NCBI RefSeq assembly: GCF_003663845.1
Contig: NZ_RCCA01000001.1
Span: 1,240,001-1,304,000, forward strand
Source of the DNA: Chryseobacterium sp. 7
GTDB lineage: Bacteria > Bacteroidota > Bacteroidia > Flavobacteriales > Weeksellaceae
Direction of reading: 5' to 3'
Length of the DNA: 64,000 bases
Shown piece after piece: positions 1-9,325 of this stretch (positions are counted from its first letter, which is position 1; every line of letters starts with the position of its first letter). The notes beneath the pieces were generated by a model. The model ran no database searches and had not been told where the DNA came from. It saw only the letters and a program-made list of their open reading frames with translations. Position numbers and translations under genes: made by a program.

Positions 1-1498
1 GATAGGAGATCAATTTTCCGGAAACCGGGCCAGACAATATAAAAACGGCAAGAATGGAAATCCCAAGAGCAATGAATTTATTGGGAATTCTGTCATTAAT
101 CAAAAGGATAAATCCGGAAAAGAGAATCATTGGGAAAGTATTGAAAAGGAAAACACCCAGATATGCCTTCCAGTCAATATGAAAATACTGATAAGCAGCC
201 TGAAAAATAATCCCCTGAATAATTAAAATTCCGGTAAAGAAAAGCAGAAGGAAACTGATGGAAATAAAATGTCCGGTTAATCTGTTTTTTGAAAGATAAG
301 TGCTGTTTTCAATCAGAGAAAAGTCGGAAGTTTGGCTTCTCCAGTATACATCATTCAGAAAATAGGCAGAGATTAGAAGTCCCAGTAAGTGAAAGTTTTC
401 TGATATGGTTGTAGCCATAAGTCCTGAACTGGCATATTTTTGTGGAAGGCGGATTCCTTTTTCAATTTCGGCATACATTTCCATCCCTACACAAAATAAT
501 AACAGAATAGACACAGCGGGAACAGCAATGCTTTTAAGCAGATAGGTAAGATCAGTTTTGGCAAAAGAGAGTACAGACCGGAAAGAGCTCCATCCATTAA
601 AGCTGGGAGTAACTGTGGTGTATTCTGAGACATTTACTTCAGAAAATGTAAGGATGTTTTCTGCTGTTTTTATTTTCTGTCCGGAGGTTTTGGAGAAAGA
701 AAATAATCTGAACGAAAGAAATAGAATTCCAATTGATATGAAACAAAATAAAATCCTGTTGAACAAAAAATATTCTGTAAAAGGAACCATTTGAATATTT
801 TTCTGCTGAACGGTAAGATCACGGGCTTCCATGAAATAAGCAGATAATCCAAAAGGATCAATTAAAGCCGAAAATTGCTGTGTTTCCAATGATTGAGGAA
901 GGCTTCCCGCCATGAATGGTGAGTTGGAAAACAATAGGATAATCATATAGAAAACATACAGTAGCAATCCACCCACTACAACAAGGAGTTTTCTCTTTAT
1001 AGTAAATGTAATGAGAAACAGAAAGCTACAGACAAGCAGACTATTGATAAAACCAAAGATGAATAAAGGATAAAGGTAATGTAAGATAGTAAAACCTTCC
1101 TGCATTTCACTTCCTGTACGCATAACCTGACCGATGATAAACCCTGTCATTAAGAAAGAAAAGCTTAAAAAAGTCTGTAAAAAATAAGTGATAAATTTCC
1201 CTTTCAGATAGGTGGACTCCGAAAATGGAAATGAAAACAGAATGCTGTCAAATTTTGAATCCTGATCTTTAAAAAGCAGCTGTAATGCATAAACAGTGGC
1301 AAAAAAAATGACAGCAAGGCTCAGCATTCCGGTCATAAAACCAATGGTGTAAGGAGAGTTCAAATAAATTCCTTCTCCTACTGAAAGATTGAACTGGCTG
1401 CCGCAAAAGATGCCCATTCCTATTAAAAGTAAGGTCACAAGATAGGTGAGCCAGTGCTTGGAAGAGCGTCTGGCTTCGAATAAAAATATCGTATTCAT
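1..1498 (-). CDS. ABC transporter permease, two ABC-2 halves (partial, runs off the left edge)
   Basis: The frame opens with ATG at 1498 and stays open for 499 codons to the window edge, so the C-terminus is missing. The protein begins MNTIFLFEARRSSKHW and is strongly hydrophobic, with many predicted membrane segments. Two similar units are visible: the first starts at residue 1, and the second near residue 300 (FRSVLSFAKTDLTYLLKSI). It lies 2 bases after the stop of the ATPase gene, so the two form one operon and presumably one ABC-2-type transporter. The substrate cannot be inferred. In many Bacteroidota such double permeases continue into a C-terminal M1 aminopeptidase domain; whether that holds here lies outside the window. 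Confidence 0.85.
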   Translation of the reverse strand, partial: MNTIFLFEARRSSKHWLTYLVTLLLIGMGIFCGSQFNLSVGEGIYLNSPYTIGFMTGMLSLAVIFFATVYALQLLFKDQDSKFDSILFSFPFSESTYLKGKFITYFLQTFLSFSFLMTGFIIGQVMRTGSEMQEGFTILHYLYPLFIFGFINSLLVCSFLFLITFTIKRKLLVVVGGLLLYVFYMIILLFSNSPFMAGSLPQSLETQQFSALIDPFGLSAYFMEARDLTVQQKNIQMVPFTEYFLFNRILFCFISIGILFLSFRLFSFSKTSGQKIKTAENILTFSEVNVSEYTTVTPSFNGWSSFRSVLSFAKTDLTYLLKSIAVPAVSILLLFCVGMEMYAEIEKGIRLPQKYASSGLMATTISENFHLLGLLISAYFLNDVYWRSQTSDFSLIENSTYLSKNRLTGHFISISFLLLFFTGILIIQGIIFQAAYQYFHIDWKAYLGVFLFNTFPMILFSGFILLINDRIPNKFIALGISILAVFILSGPVSGKLISY

Positions 1499-1500
1499 GA

Positions 1501-2373
1501 TTAAGGTTTTTGGGTGAGTGTGTGGAAGTAAACGTGCTCCAGCAAAGGCGTTACAGGGCTGAAGTCTTTTGGAGATTCTTCAGAAAATACAGTGATATGA
1601 AGTTCTCTTTCCAGCAATTGCCTGCTGATGATTTCATAGCTGGAATGATAATTTTCCAGTTCGTTTTTGTGAATAGGTTTTGACCAGATTTTGTTTTCCA
1701 GTTCTGCAATCAGTTTCCCCGGATTTCCTTTTCTGAGAATCTGCCCATGATTCATCACTGCCATTTCCGAACAGAGGTTTCTTACATCTTCAACGAGATG
1801 CGTGGAAAGGATAACAATAACATCCTGACTGATAGCGTTGAGCAGCATATTGAAACGGTTCCGTTCTTCCGGATCCAATCCTGCGGTAGGTTCATCTACA
1901 ATAATGATTTTCGGATCTCCCAATAAGGCCTGGGCAACACCGAAACGCTGTTTCATCCCGCCTGAAAAGGTGTGAACTTCTTTTTTAGCAAAATCAGAAA
2001 GGTTAACTTTTTCCAACAGACCCAAAATTTGATTTTTACGCTTGTTTTTATCGTTGATACCTTTCAAAATGGCTATATGCTCCAATAAATCATATGCTGA
2101 AACTTTAGGATATACTCCGAAATCCTGTGGCAGAAATCCGAGATTCTTTTTGATATAATCAGGATTTTTCACGATATCTACTTCATTGAAAGTCAAAGTT
2201 CCGGAGGTTGGTTTCTGAAGCCCGACGATGGTTTTCATCAAAGACGATTTTCCGGCTCCGTTGGGACCAAGCAGTCCGAACATTCCGTTTTTAATGTCCA
2301 GTGAAATGTTTTTAATAGCCTGGAAACCATTTTTGTAGGTAAGGCTGAGGTTGTTGATGGTTAATGTGTTCAT
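1501..2373 (-). CDS. ABC transporter ATP-binding protein
   Basis: A 290-residue ATPase subunit that would power the adjacent permease. Walker A is GPNGAGKSS at residues 36-44, the signature is FSGGMKQR, Walker B is IIIVDEPTAGLD, and a switch histidine follows in LSTHLVEDV. The last 70 or so residues are an extension outside the nucleotide-binding fold. The family (ABC-2, CcmA-like) moves lipids, peptides or drugs, or assembles surface structures; nothing here narrows this down. The stop codon is 2 bases before the permease start. Confidence 0.93.
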   Translation of the reverse strand: MNTLTINNLSLTYKNGFQAIKNISLDIKNGMFGLLGPNGAGKSSLMKTIVGLQKPTSGTLTFNEVDIVKNPDYIKKNLGFLPQDFGVYPKVSAYDLLEHIAILKGINDKNKRKNQILGLLEKVNLSDFAKKEVHTFSGGMKQRFGVAQALLGDPKIIIVDEPTAGLDPEERNRFNMLLNAISQDVIVILSTHLVEDVRNLCSEMAVMNHGQILRKGNPGKLIAELENKIWSKPIHKNELENYHSSYEIISRQLLERELHITVFSEESPKDFSPVTPLLEHVYFHTLTQKP

Positions 2374-2399
2374 AACGTTGTGTTTGGGGAATAGAAGGA

Positions 2400-2563
2400 C
2401 AGGCGGCCTTTCGGCTGCTAGTTTAGAAGTTAGTGGCTGGAAGCTGGAAGCATGAGGCTGGAAGTTAAAAATTAGAAGTTAGAAGTGGAAGTTTCACACA
2501 CCACTCACCAACGCTCTCACTCTCAAACTCTCCAACACTCTCACCCCGAATCCCGCAACTCGT
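2400..2563. repeat. Low-complexity intergenic repeat block 1
   Basis: The gap after the HTH gene is built from short reiterated words: GGCTGGAAGCTGGAAGC and TTAGAAGTTAGAAG on the left, then a pyrimidine-rich stretch with CTCTCACTCTCAAACTCTCC on the right. The right part is the reverse complement of words in blocks at 3990 and 8038. No ORF or terminator was recognised in it. Confidence 0.6.
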
Positions 2564-2767
2564 CTACTCTTTAAATTCAAGAATATCTCCCGGCTGGCAT
2601 TCCAGGATTTTACAGATGGCTTCAAGGGTATCGAAGCGGACTCCTTTGGCTTTGCCGGTTTTCAGGATAGAGAGGTTTACGGGCGTGATACCCAGTTTTT
2701 CTGCCAATTCTTTACTCTGCATTTTTCGTTTGGCAAGCATCACATCTAAGTTGACTATAATTGGCAT
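2564..2767 (-). CDS. XRE/YozG-like helix-turn-helix regulator
   Basis: A 67-residue Cro/C1-type DNA-binding protein. The helix-turn-helix is KELAEKLGITPVNLSILKTG, followed by KGVRFDTLEAICKILECQPGDIL, typical of the short YozG-like group that accompanies DUF2975 membrane proteins. ATG at 2767 was chosen because it lies one base after the stop of the upstream DUF2975 gene; a longer open frame reaching 2848 would run back into that gene and adds no recognisable domain. It probably represses its own operon through the palindrome at 3317-3345. Confidence 0.88.
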   Translation of the reverse strand: MPIIVNLDVMLAKRKMQSKELAEKLGITPVNLSILKTGKAKGVRFDTLEAICKILECQPGDILEFKE

Positions 2768-2768
2768 T

Positions 2769-3284
2769 TTAAATAAATAGGTCTTGTTCGTTTTGCAAAT
2801 GTAGTCCTTGCTTAAAGATATTCGCAAGAAACAGACAGAAAATTCCAAGCATAAAGTGAATAAACACCAGTCCCCATATCATACTTTCTACTTCCACAAA
2901 GAAACCCGCGATAATAACCAGTGGAAGTGGGATGAAAATATTGTACAGGTAAAATTTCTTAAGCTGAATGATATTTTCCTGAGTGAACAGCTTCTGCTGA
3001 AAAAATACTTTGAAAACTCTGGCAGATAACCAGAAAAAGATTCCATAAGTAATAAGAACCAGCATAAAAGAAAATATCATATAAGGGTAATTGTTTTCTA
3101 TATTCAGAAACGGCTGTTCTGTAAACGGATAATTGATGTGAAGGAACTTTCCTTCTTTATAAGGGGTAACCGAAAATCCTGTGATCAGACAGAATAAGGC
3201 ATACACAAAAGTGATTAGATATCCGGCCGAAAGTAAGGAACAGATATAAAATAAAATTCTTGAAATAATTTTAGTCTGGTTCAT
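2769..3284 (-). CDS. DUF2975 family membrane protein
   Basis: A 171-residue integral membrane protein with four hydrophobic segments (about residues 8-33, 66-87, 112-130 and 138-158), matching the usual size and topology of DUF2975. Its biochemical role is unknown. It is translationally coupled (TAA-A-ATG) to the small XRE regulator downstream, an arrangement that recurs in Firmicutes and Bacteroidota, so the pair probably works together in sensing or regulation. Confidence 0.82.
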   Translation of the reverse strand: MNQTKIISRILFYICSLLSAGYLITFVYALFCLITGFSVTPYKEGKFLHINYPFTEQPFLNIENNYPYMIFSFMLVLITYGIFFWLSARVFKVFFQQKLFTQENIIQLKKFYLYNIFIPLPLVIIAGFFVEVESMIWGLVFIHFMLGIFCLFLANIFKQGLHLQNEQDLFI

Positions 3285-3316
3285 GGTACGAACTTTAATT
3301 GATATTGTAAATGTAT

Positions 3317-3345
3317 AATTAATTATCGTAAAACAATAATTAATT
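3317..3345. promoter_or_regulatory. Palindromic operator candidate upstream of DUF2975/XRE pair
   Basis: Arms AATTAATTAT and ATAATTAATT are perfect inverted repeats of 10 bases separated by 9 bases. The core reads TTATCGTAAAACAATAA, itself nearly palindromic. It lies 32 bases upstream of the DUF2975 start, where a dimeric XRE repressor would bind. That function is inferred. Confidence 0.5.
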
Positions 3346-3507
3346 TAAATAAAATTTTATTTTTTTGAAATGGGAATCCATCAATAAATTGAAAGAAATA
3401 GTGTGATAATCAACGTTTTTGATTAATTTTAGTAATAAAAAAGTTAACCAACTTATCCCTTTAATTAATACCCGAGCTTAAAGATTAACAAAGGTTTTCT
3501 TATTGAT

Positions 3508-3587
3508 AGCCCTTCGACAGGCTCAGGGTGACCATTCGAATACCAACCGAAATTTTTAAGCATTGTCAGGCTGAATCTGTCGAAGCT
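3508..3587. repeat. REP-like inverted repeat (CTTCGACAGGCTCAGG family)
   Basis: The left arm CCCTTCGACAGGCTCAGGG (3510-3528) and right arm GTCAGGCTGAATCTGTCGAAG (3565-3585) are imperfect inverted copies. The motif CCTTCGACAGGCTCAGG is a short palindromic sequence found scattered in intergenic regions of many bacteria. The two arms could fold into one long hairpin in the 341-base gap before the TfoX-like gene. No transposase is nearby. Confidence 0.6.
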
Positions 3588-3625
3588 ATTATTACTAAAA
3601 GGAATAGGTCAAAAAAAATGAAATC

Positions 3626-3967
3626 ATGGCTTACAATACTGAACTTGCCGACCGGGTACGCGAACGGCTTTCCATAGAAAATAATATAGAAATTGAAGAG
3701 AAGAAAATGTTCAGTGGACTGTCTTTTCTGGTGAACGGAAAGATGTGCATCAACATCAGCCATGATAATCTGATGTGCCGTTATGATCCTGAACTGGAAG
3801 ATGAGGTTTCTGAGAAAATCGGATTTCTTCCAATGGTCATGAAAGGAAAACAGTTAAACGGATATTGCTATGTAGAACCCATCGGTTTTAAAAAAGCAGA
3901 TGATTTTGAATACTGGATCAAAATCTGTTTGGATTATAACCCGGTGGCGAAGGCATCAAAGAAGTGA
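3626..3967 (+). CDS. TfoX N-terminal domain protein
   Basis: A 113-residue protein matching the TfoX/Sxy N-terminal domain: LADRVRERLS, then KMFSGLSFLVNGKMCINIS, then the YCYVEPIGFKKADDFEYWI ending. The C-terminal helix-hairpin part of full TfoX is absent, as in many stand-alone members. The family name comes from a competence regulator in gammaproteobacteria; stand-alone bacterial homologues have no settled function. The gene is monocistronic, with a repeat block after it. Confidence 0.85.
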   Translation: MAYNTELADRVRERLSIENNIEIEEKKMFSGLSFLVNGKMCINISHDNLMCRYDPELEDEVSEKIGFLPMVMKGKQLNGYCYVEPIGFKKADDFEYWIKICLDYNPVAKASKK

Positions 3968-3989
3968 GTTTTGGTCTGTAGGGTTTGAG

Positions 3990-4062
3990 AATGGGAGAGT
4001 TTGAGAGTTTGAGAGTTTGAGAGTGAGAGGGTTTGAGGGTGAGAGAGTGGGGGTGTTGGAGT
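3990..4062. repeat. Low-complexity intergenic repeat block 2 (GAGAGTTT octamers)
   Basis: Three perfect tandem copies of GAGAGTTT (3995-4018) and a partial fourth are followed by degenerate GAGGGTTT/GAGAGTGG words. It is the same vocabulary as blocks 1, 3 and 7, in the strand opposite to block 1. It separates the TfoX gene from the convergent RNA-repair operon. Confidence 0.7.
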
Positions 4063-4092
4063 TTAACAATCCCACATTCATATTTTAATCAT

Positions 4093-5166
4093 TTATAATT
4101 CATCATTATCTCCGTACAGTTTTTTCCTTATTCCAATCAGGATTTTTGTTGTTTTTTCCAGATCCGGATACTCAGGAAGATTGGATGTAGAATAATGTTT
4201 TTCTATTGATTCTATAAGGCTTTCTGCCTTTTGCATTACGCTTTCATAAGATTGATTTCCTGCTTTGATGTCTAAGAGTTCATCACGGTTTTCTACACGG
4301 ATCGTCAGTGAATTGGTTTTAAAAATCTGTTCGCAGGACTGCAGCAGCCGGATGGTGTGCATCATATTCTTGCTGTCGTAATTCTGTCCGTGAGTCTGAT
4401 TGACATTGTAACGGTCTTCATTGCGCTCAGCTACCCATTTCCAATATCCCCTGTAGTCTTTACAATAAACAGAGTAGGCATCAAGGTTGCAAAACAGGTA
4501 AGCAACCGGTTTCTCATCTTTAGGAATGGATGATAAGGAAATCTGGTTCGCTTCTTCATTCTGAATGATTCCTTTATAGCCCAACGTTCCAGATTCATCA
4601 TAAAATAACGAATACATTCCTTTTGTATGATCAATGTTTATTAATCCGCATTTCTCTTGAATGTTTTCATTTTCCAGAAGCCATTTTTTCAATGGTACAG
4701 AACCTTGTCCTTCAAGGATAAAACAGAAGTCCAGGATCGATTTTCTTTCTTTATCAATAGGATTTAAAATCTTTTTATTGAGTCCTTTTGCTTTTTTAAT
4801 CTGTGAAACAGCATATCCTGCAAAGGTGTTTTTGCATAGTTTTGACAGGAAATCCTCCGTTTTCAATAGATCCATCAGTGGATGTTTATATTGAATACAA
4901 TTTTCCGGACTTGCCATAATTTCCAGAATATTGGGATTATTTTTCTGCAACAATTCTACAAACCTCCCGATTTCATAATACGTAATGTCATTCGTCTCGT
5001 TGGAAATCTGCGGGATATAATTCAAGCCAAAGAAATCTTCCTGCGGTAGATAATACACTCCACGGATGTCTGTGTCAGAATTCTCCGTTGCCAGCCCAAA
5101 AGCCCGGCTTCCGGAGATGGCTTCGAAGAGGAGGAGGTTTTTATTTTTTAGGTCTTGGATGGTCAT
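4093..5166 (-). CDS. RlaP-type nucleotidyltransferase 1 (Pol-beta superfamily)
   Basis: A 357-residue protein of the RlaP family (COG3541, RNA-repair-associated Pol-beta nucleotidyltransferase). The catalytic signature is GSRAFG at residues 19-24 with DTDIRG at 31-36, giving the two metal-binding aspartates. Family knowledge suggests template-independent nucleotide addition to RNA ends; the substrate is not known. It is the last gene of a five-gene minus-strand operon that also encodes a second, shorter RlaP, an ATP-grasp enzyme, a kinase and a Thg1-like polymerase. The gap to the preceding Thg1-like gene is 65 bases, which may hold its own promoter. Confidence 0.85.
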   Translation of the reverse strand: MTIQDLKNKNLLLFEAISGSRAFGLATENSDTDIRGVYYLPQEDFFGLNYIPQISNETNDITYYEIGRFVELLQKNNPNILEIMASPENCIQYKHPLMDLLKTEDFLSKLCKNTFAGYAVSQIKKAKGLNKKILNPIDKERKSILDFCFILEGQGSVPLKKWLLENENIQEKCGLINIDHTKGMYSLFYDESGTLGYKGIIQNEEANQISLSSIPKDEKPVAYLFCNLDAYSVYCKDYRGYWKWVAERNEDRYNVNQTHGQNYDSKNMMHTIRLLQSCEQIFKTNSLTIRVENRDELLDIKAGNQSYESVMQKAESLIESIEKHYSTSNLPEYPDLEKTTKILIGIRKKLYGDNDEL

Positions 5167-5231
5167 GATTTTTTAAGTTTTATTATATAGTCTTTTGTGT
5201 TAATTGCTGTCTTCAAATAAGTTTCAAAAAA

Positions 5232-5993
5232 TTAAATCTTTTCAAAAATTTCTTTTAAAAATGTTCTATAACTTTCCCGCGTTGGTAATTCATTTTCAAC
5301 AAGCAATTCATTTCTCAAATAAGCAACTGGTTCTTTAGTAATAGGATTTAAACCTTCTTTTTTCATTTCCTTATTTATAATTCCAACCCCTCGTTTTTGC
5401 CACAATGGAAGACTATTGTAATTAATTCCATACTGAAATAAAAGTTCGTTTTTATCAGATTGTGACAATTTTTCAACTTTTTCAGTGGTTTGTTTAGCAT
5501 TAAATCCATTTTTTCTCAATGTCCAGTAACAATGAGCGGAAAGTGAATTTCTGTGAGAGTCTTCCTGTCTCCAACAAAAATAATCCAGAAGCATTTCCTG
5601 ATTAGGAATAGCAATAGTTCTACAATCGAAAACACAGATTTCCTGAAATTTCAGACTGAAAAAAGCACTTGCTTCTCCTGCTAAAACAGAGTTGATCTTT
5701 CTTATTTTTCTATTGAACGTGTTATCTTCTTTGTGAATCAATAATGAAATTTCATCGCTTTGAGTATAGCCATATATTACTTTAAAACCAACATTAAAAA
5801 GATATTTTGTAGTATCAATCATTATCTGACTGAACTTTTGGTCAAATGGTTTTTCAAGCGAAAGTTTTTCTTTGGTGAGTTTAGTAAATCCTTTTCCGTC
5901 TAATCTTACAATAATAAAATTTTCTGGCAGAATATACTGTTCCGAAAGGCTTTCATTTCTTCGCATTAAAGCTTCAATTTCTTCAAATTTCAT
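5232..5993 (-). CDS. Thg1-like 3'-5' RNA polymerase (tRNA-His guanylyltransferase superfamily)
   Basis: A 253-residue Thg1-like protein. The first metal-binding motif is RLDGKGFTKLTKE (about residues 30-42), the second is YGYTQSDEISLL (74-85), and RKINSVLAGEASAFFSLKF follows, all Thg1 hallmarks. Enzymes of this superfamily add nucleotides in the reverse 3'-5' direction, and bacterial Thg1-like proteins can repair 5'-truncated tRNAs. ATG at 5993 (MKFEEIE) is chosen over an upstream TTG at 6008; it overlaps the kinase stop by 11 bases, implying coupled translation. Given its neighbours it probably repairs damaged RNA 5' ends rather than making tRNA-His. Confidence 0.88.
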   Translation of the reverse strand: MKFEEIEALMRRNESLSEQYILPENFIIVRLDGKGFTKLTKEKLSLEKPFDQKFSQIMIDTTKYLFNVGFKVIYGYTQSDEISLLIHKEDNTFNRKIRKINSVLAGEASAFFSLKFQEICVFDCRTIAIPNQEMLLDYFCWRQEDSHRNSLSAHCYWTLRKNGFNAKQTTEKVEKLSQSDKNELLFQYGINYNSLPLWQKRGVGIINKEMKKEGLNPITKEPVAYLRNELLVENELPTRESYRTFLKEIFEKI

Positions 5994-6417
5994 AATCGTT
6001 GATTTCAAATTTTTGTCCTACAATTTTCACATTGAATATTTTGGAAAAACCCTCTTCAATTAGAGGTTTTTCCAACTCTTTATATTTAGCTTTTATTCCA
6101 ATTTCGTTAATGAAATCTTTTCGGCTCTTATTCCGTTCCATACAATCCTGAATGTTGCTGTCAAAATAATATCCAATAATTTCATATTTATTTTGAAGTG
6201 CTAATTCAATATATTTTTTTCGGCCTTCTTTAGTTACATTTGTATTATCAACTACCATTTTTGATTGAGTTTCGAAACAATATTGGAGTAATTTTCCTTC
6301 TTTGTTTCGCGTATTCAGGAGGTCCATGCTGATTCTTATATGTGAATTGAAAAAAAGCTCCTTGTAAAAGGAACTTTTTCCACTTGCCGGAATCCCGATG
6401 AAGATAATCATTTCCAT
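5983..6417 (-). CDS. P-loop polynucleotide kinase-like protein
   Basis: A 144-residue P-loop kinase. Walker A is GIPASGKSS at residues 8-16. RISMDLLN and VVDNTNVTKEGR follow the pattern of the T4 Pnk/Pnkp kinase domain, and MERNKSRKDF supplies a lid arginine region. Such enzymes phosphorylate RNA or DNA 5'-OH ends; small-molecule kinases of this fold exist, so the substrate is inferred from context. There is no phosphatase domain. It starts 4 bases after the ATP-grasp gene and overlaps the Thg1-like gene. Confidence 0.82.
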   Translation of the reverse strand: MEMIIFIGIPASGKSSFYKELFFNSHIRISMDLLNTRNKEGKLLQYCFETQSKMVVDNTNVTKEGRKKYIELALQNKYEIIGYYFDSNIQDCMERNKSRKDFINEIGIKAKYKELEKPLIEEGFSKIFNVKIVGQKFEINDYEI

Positions 6418-6421
6418 AATC

Positions 6422-7153
6422 TTAATTTTTAATACAGCTGTTCACAATCACCTCCAAAGCCTTCTCTGCATCGCATGCATACAATCCGGAACACCATGCA
6501 GGATTTGCTTCGATCAAAGCCCAGCCTTTTCCTTTTATAATTCCAAAATCCAGTACAATGCCAATAGGAAGAGTAGAAGAATATTTTTGAATAAAAGATG
6601 TAAAGAATTCAAACAAATCTTTTTTTTCTTTTTCTGAAAGTTCATTGGTGTCGAAATTATTGTTTCGCCAATAAGAAGAATATGTTTTAATTTCATTATT
6701 TAAAACAAAACATCTTACCTCAAGTTCCCATTCTACAACTTCAGAGGTGAAAACCATGCTTTCCGGATCCAGTGTTTCAAAACCTTTGATATTCGTTACT
6801 TTATCGAAAACACCTGCTTTAAAGTTTTTAAAGTCTGAACATTTAATGAATATATTTTCTTCATGTACGAAATCTTTCAGCTTTCCGTAAACAATTTTAC
6901 GCTTTGTAAATTCTTCTGAAATTTTTGAAAGCCAGTTATCATTAGGTTTTGTTAATGTTAGATTACATTGTTCCGCGACAATTTCAGCATAAATATCTTC
7001 ACCATATACCGCAATCACGTCCTTACGAAATTCTTCAGGAACGTTCCATTTTGCATTGAAACGGTTTAGCTCATAGGAAGTATTGAGTGATGCTTTCTTC
7101 AGGTTATTACTGTCCTCCGTATACATGGGAGAGAGTGCGATTATATTTTTCAT
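6422..7153 (-). CDS. ATP-grasp protein, R2K-clade-like
   Basis: A 243-residue protein with ATP-grasp features: conserved lysines in the N-terminal half (KDFVHEENIFIKCSDFKNFKAG), an ELEVRCFVLNNEI segment, and the C-terminal metal-binding pair in LIEANPAWCSGLYACD. Size and motifs fit the R2K clade, noted for linkage to RNA-repair genes. ATP-grasp enzymes join carboxylates to nucleophiles through acyl phosphates; the real substrate of R2K proteins is unsettled. It lies between RlaP-2 (45-base gap) and the kinase (4-base gap). Confidence 0.75.
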   Translation of the reverse strand: MKNIIALSPMYTEDSNNLKKASLNTSYELNRFNAKWNVPEEFRKDVIAVYGEDIYAEIVAEQCNLTLTKPNDNWLSKISEEFTKRKIVYGKLKDFVHEENIFIKCSDFKNFKAGVFDKVTNIKGFETLDPESMVFTSEVVEWELEVRCFVLNNEIKTYSSYWRNNNFDTNELSEKEKKDLFEFFTSFIQKYSSTLPIGIVLDFGIIKGKGWALIEANPAWCSGLYACDAEKALEVIVNSCIKN

Positions 7154-7198
7154 CTGTATTTTTTAATTTTTATGCAAAATAAGTCTTTATATCATTTT

Positions 7199-7951
<753 letters not shown>

Positions 7952-7963
7952 TTATTTATAATG

Positions 7964-7971
7964 CAAAGTAA
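7964..7971 (-). promoter_or_regulatory. Candidate -7 box for the RNA-repair operon
   Basis: On the minus strand TTACTTTG, followed by CATTAT, lies 19 bases before the RlaP-2 start. It differs by one base from TAnnTTTG. A nearly identical TTACTTTGCATCAT precedes rtcB. Just upstream is GTACATTACGTAC, a short symmetric site. Confidence 0.4.
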
Positions 7972-8037
7972 GTGGTGATGTACGTAATGTACTTGCGCAG
8001 CTATTTTAAATTTCGAGATCCAGGTTTCTTGGGGACG

Positions 8038-8185
8038 AGTTTTAGGGTTTGAGTGTGGGAGAGTTTGAGAGTTGAGTGGTGTGGGATTCGAGGTGTGAAG
8101 GTAAGAGAATAATAGTGTTGTAGAGATGAGGAAGTTTGCGAGGGGACGATTTTAGCCTCCAGCATCTAGCCTCCTGCCCATAAAA
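8038..8185. repeat. Low-complexity intergenic repeat block 3
   Basis: The divergent gap between the RNA-repair operon and cobT contains GGGAGAGTTTGAGAGTTGAG, GAGTGGTGTGGGATTCG and then TTAGCCTCCAGCATCTAGCC. These words also occur, partly as reverse complement, in blocks 1, 2 and 7. No cobalamin riboswitch elements were recognised here. The 78 bases before cobT are AT-rich and contain a weak TAATATTG box. Confidence 0.6.
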
Positions 8186-8244
8186 CTACAAACAAACGCT
8201 ACAAAATATCCACCGTTTTACTAATATTGCATTTTTCCATTTAA

Positions 8245-9267
<1,023 letters not shown>

Positions 9268-9280
9268 TTTTAGAAAATAA

Positions 9281-9304
9281 TAAAGGGGCAATAAAGCCCC
9301 TTTT
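9281..9304. terminator. Bidirectional terminator between cobT and lipoprotein gene
   Basis: The stem AAAGGGGC / GCCCCTTT with loop AATAAA is flanked by A- and T-runs. It lies between the convergent stops of cobT (9267) and the lipoprotein gene (9326) and can serve both. Confidence 0.8.
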
Positions 9305-9325
9305 ACTGTATAGAAATGAAACTTA

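Noticed and set aside
558..794. Plus-strand 78-codon frame
   Set aside because: It lies antisense inside the well-supported permease frame and shows no family similarity.
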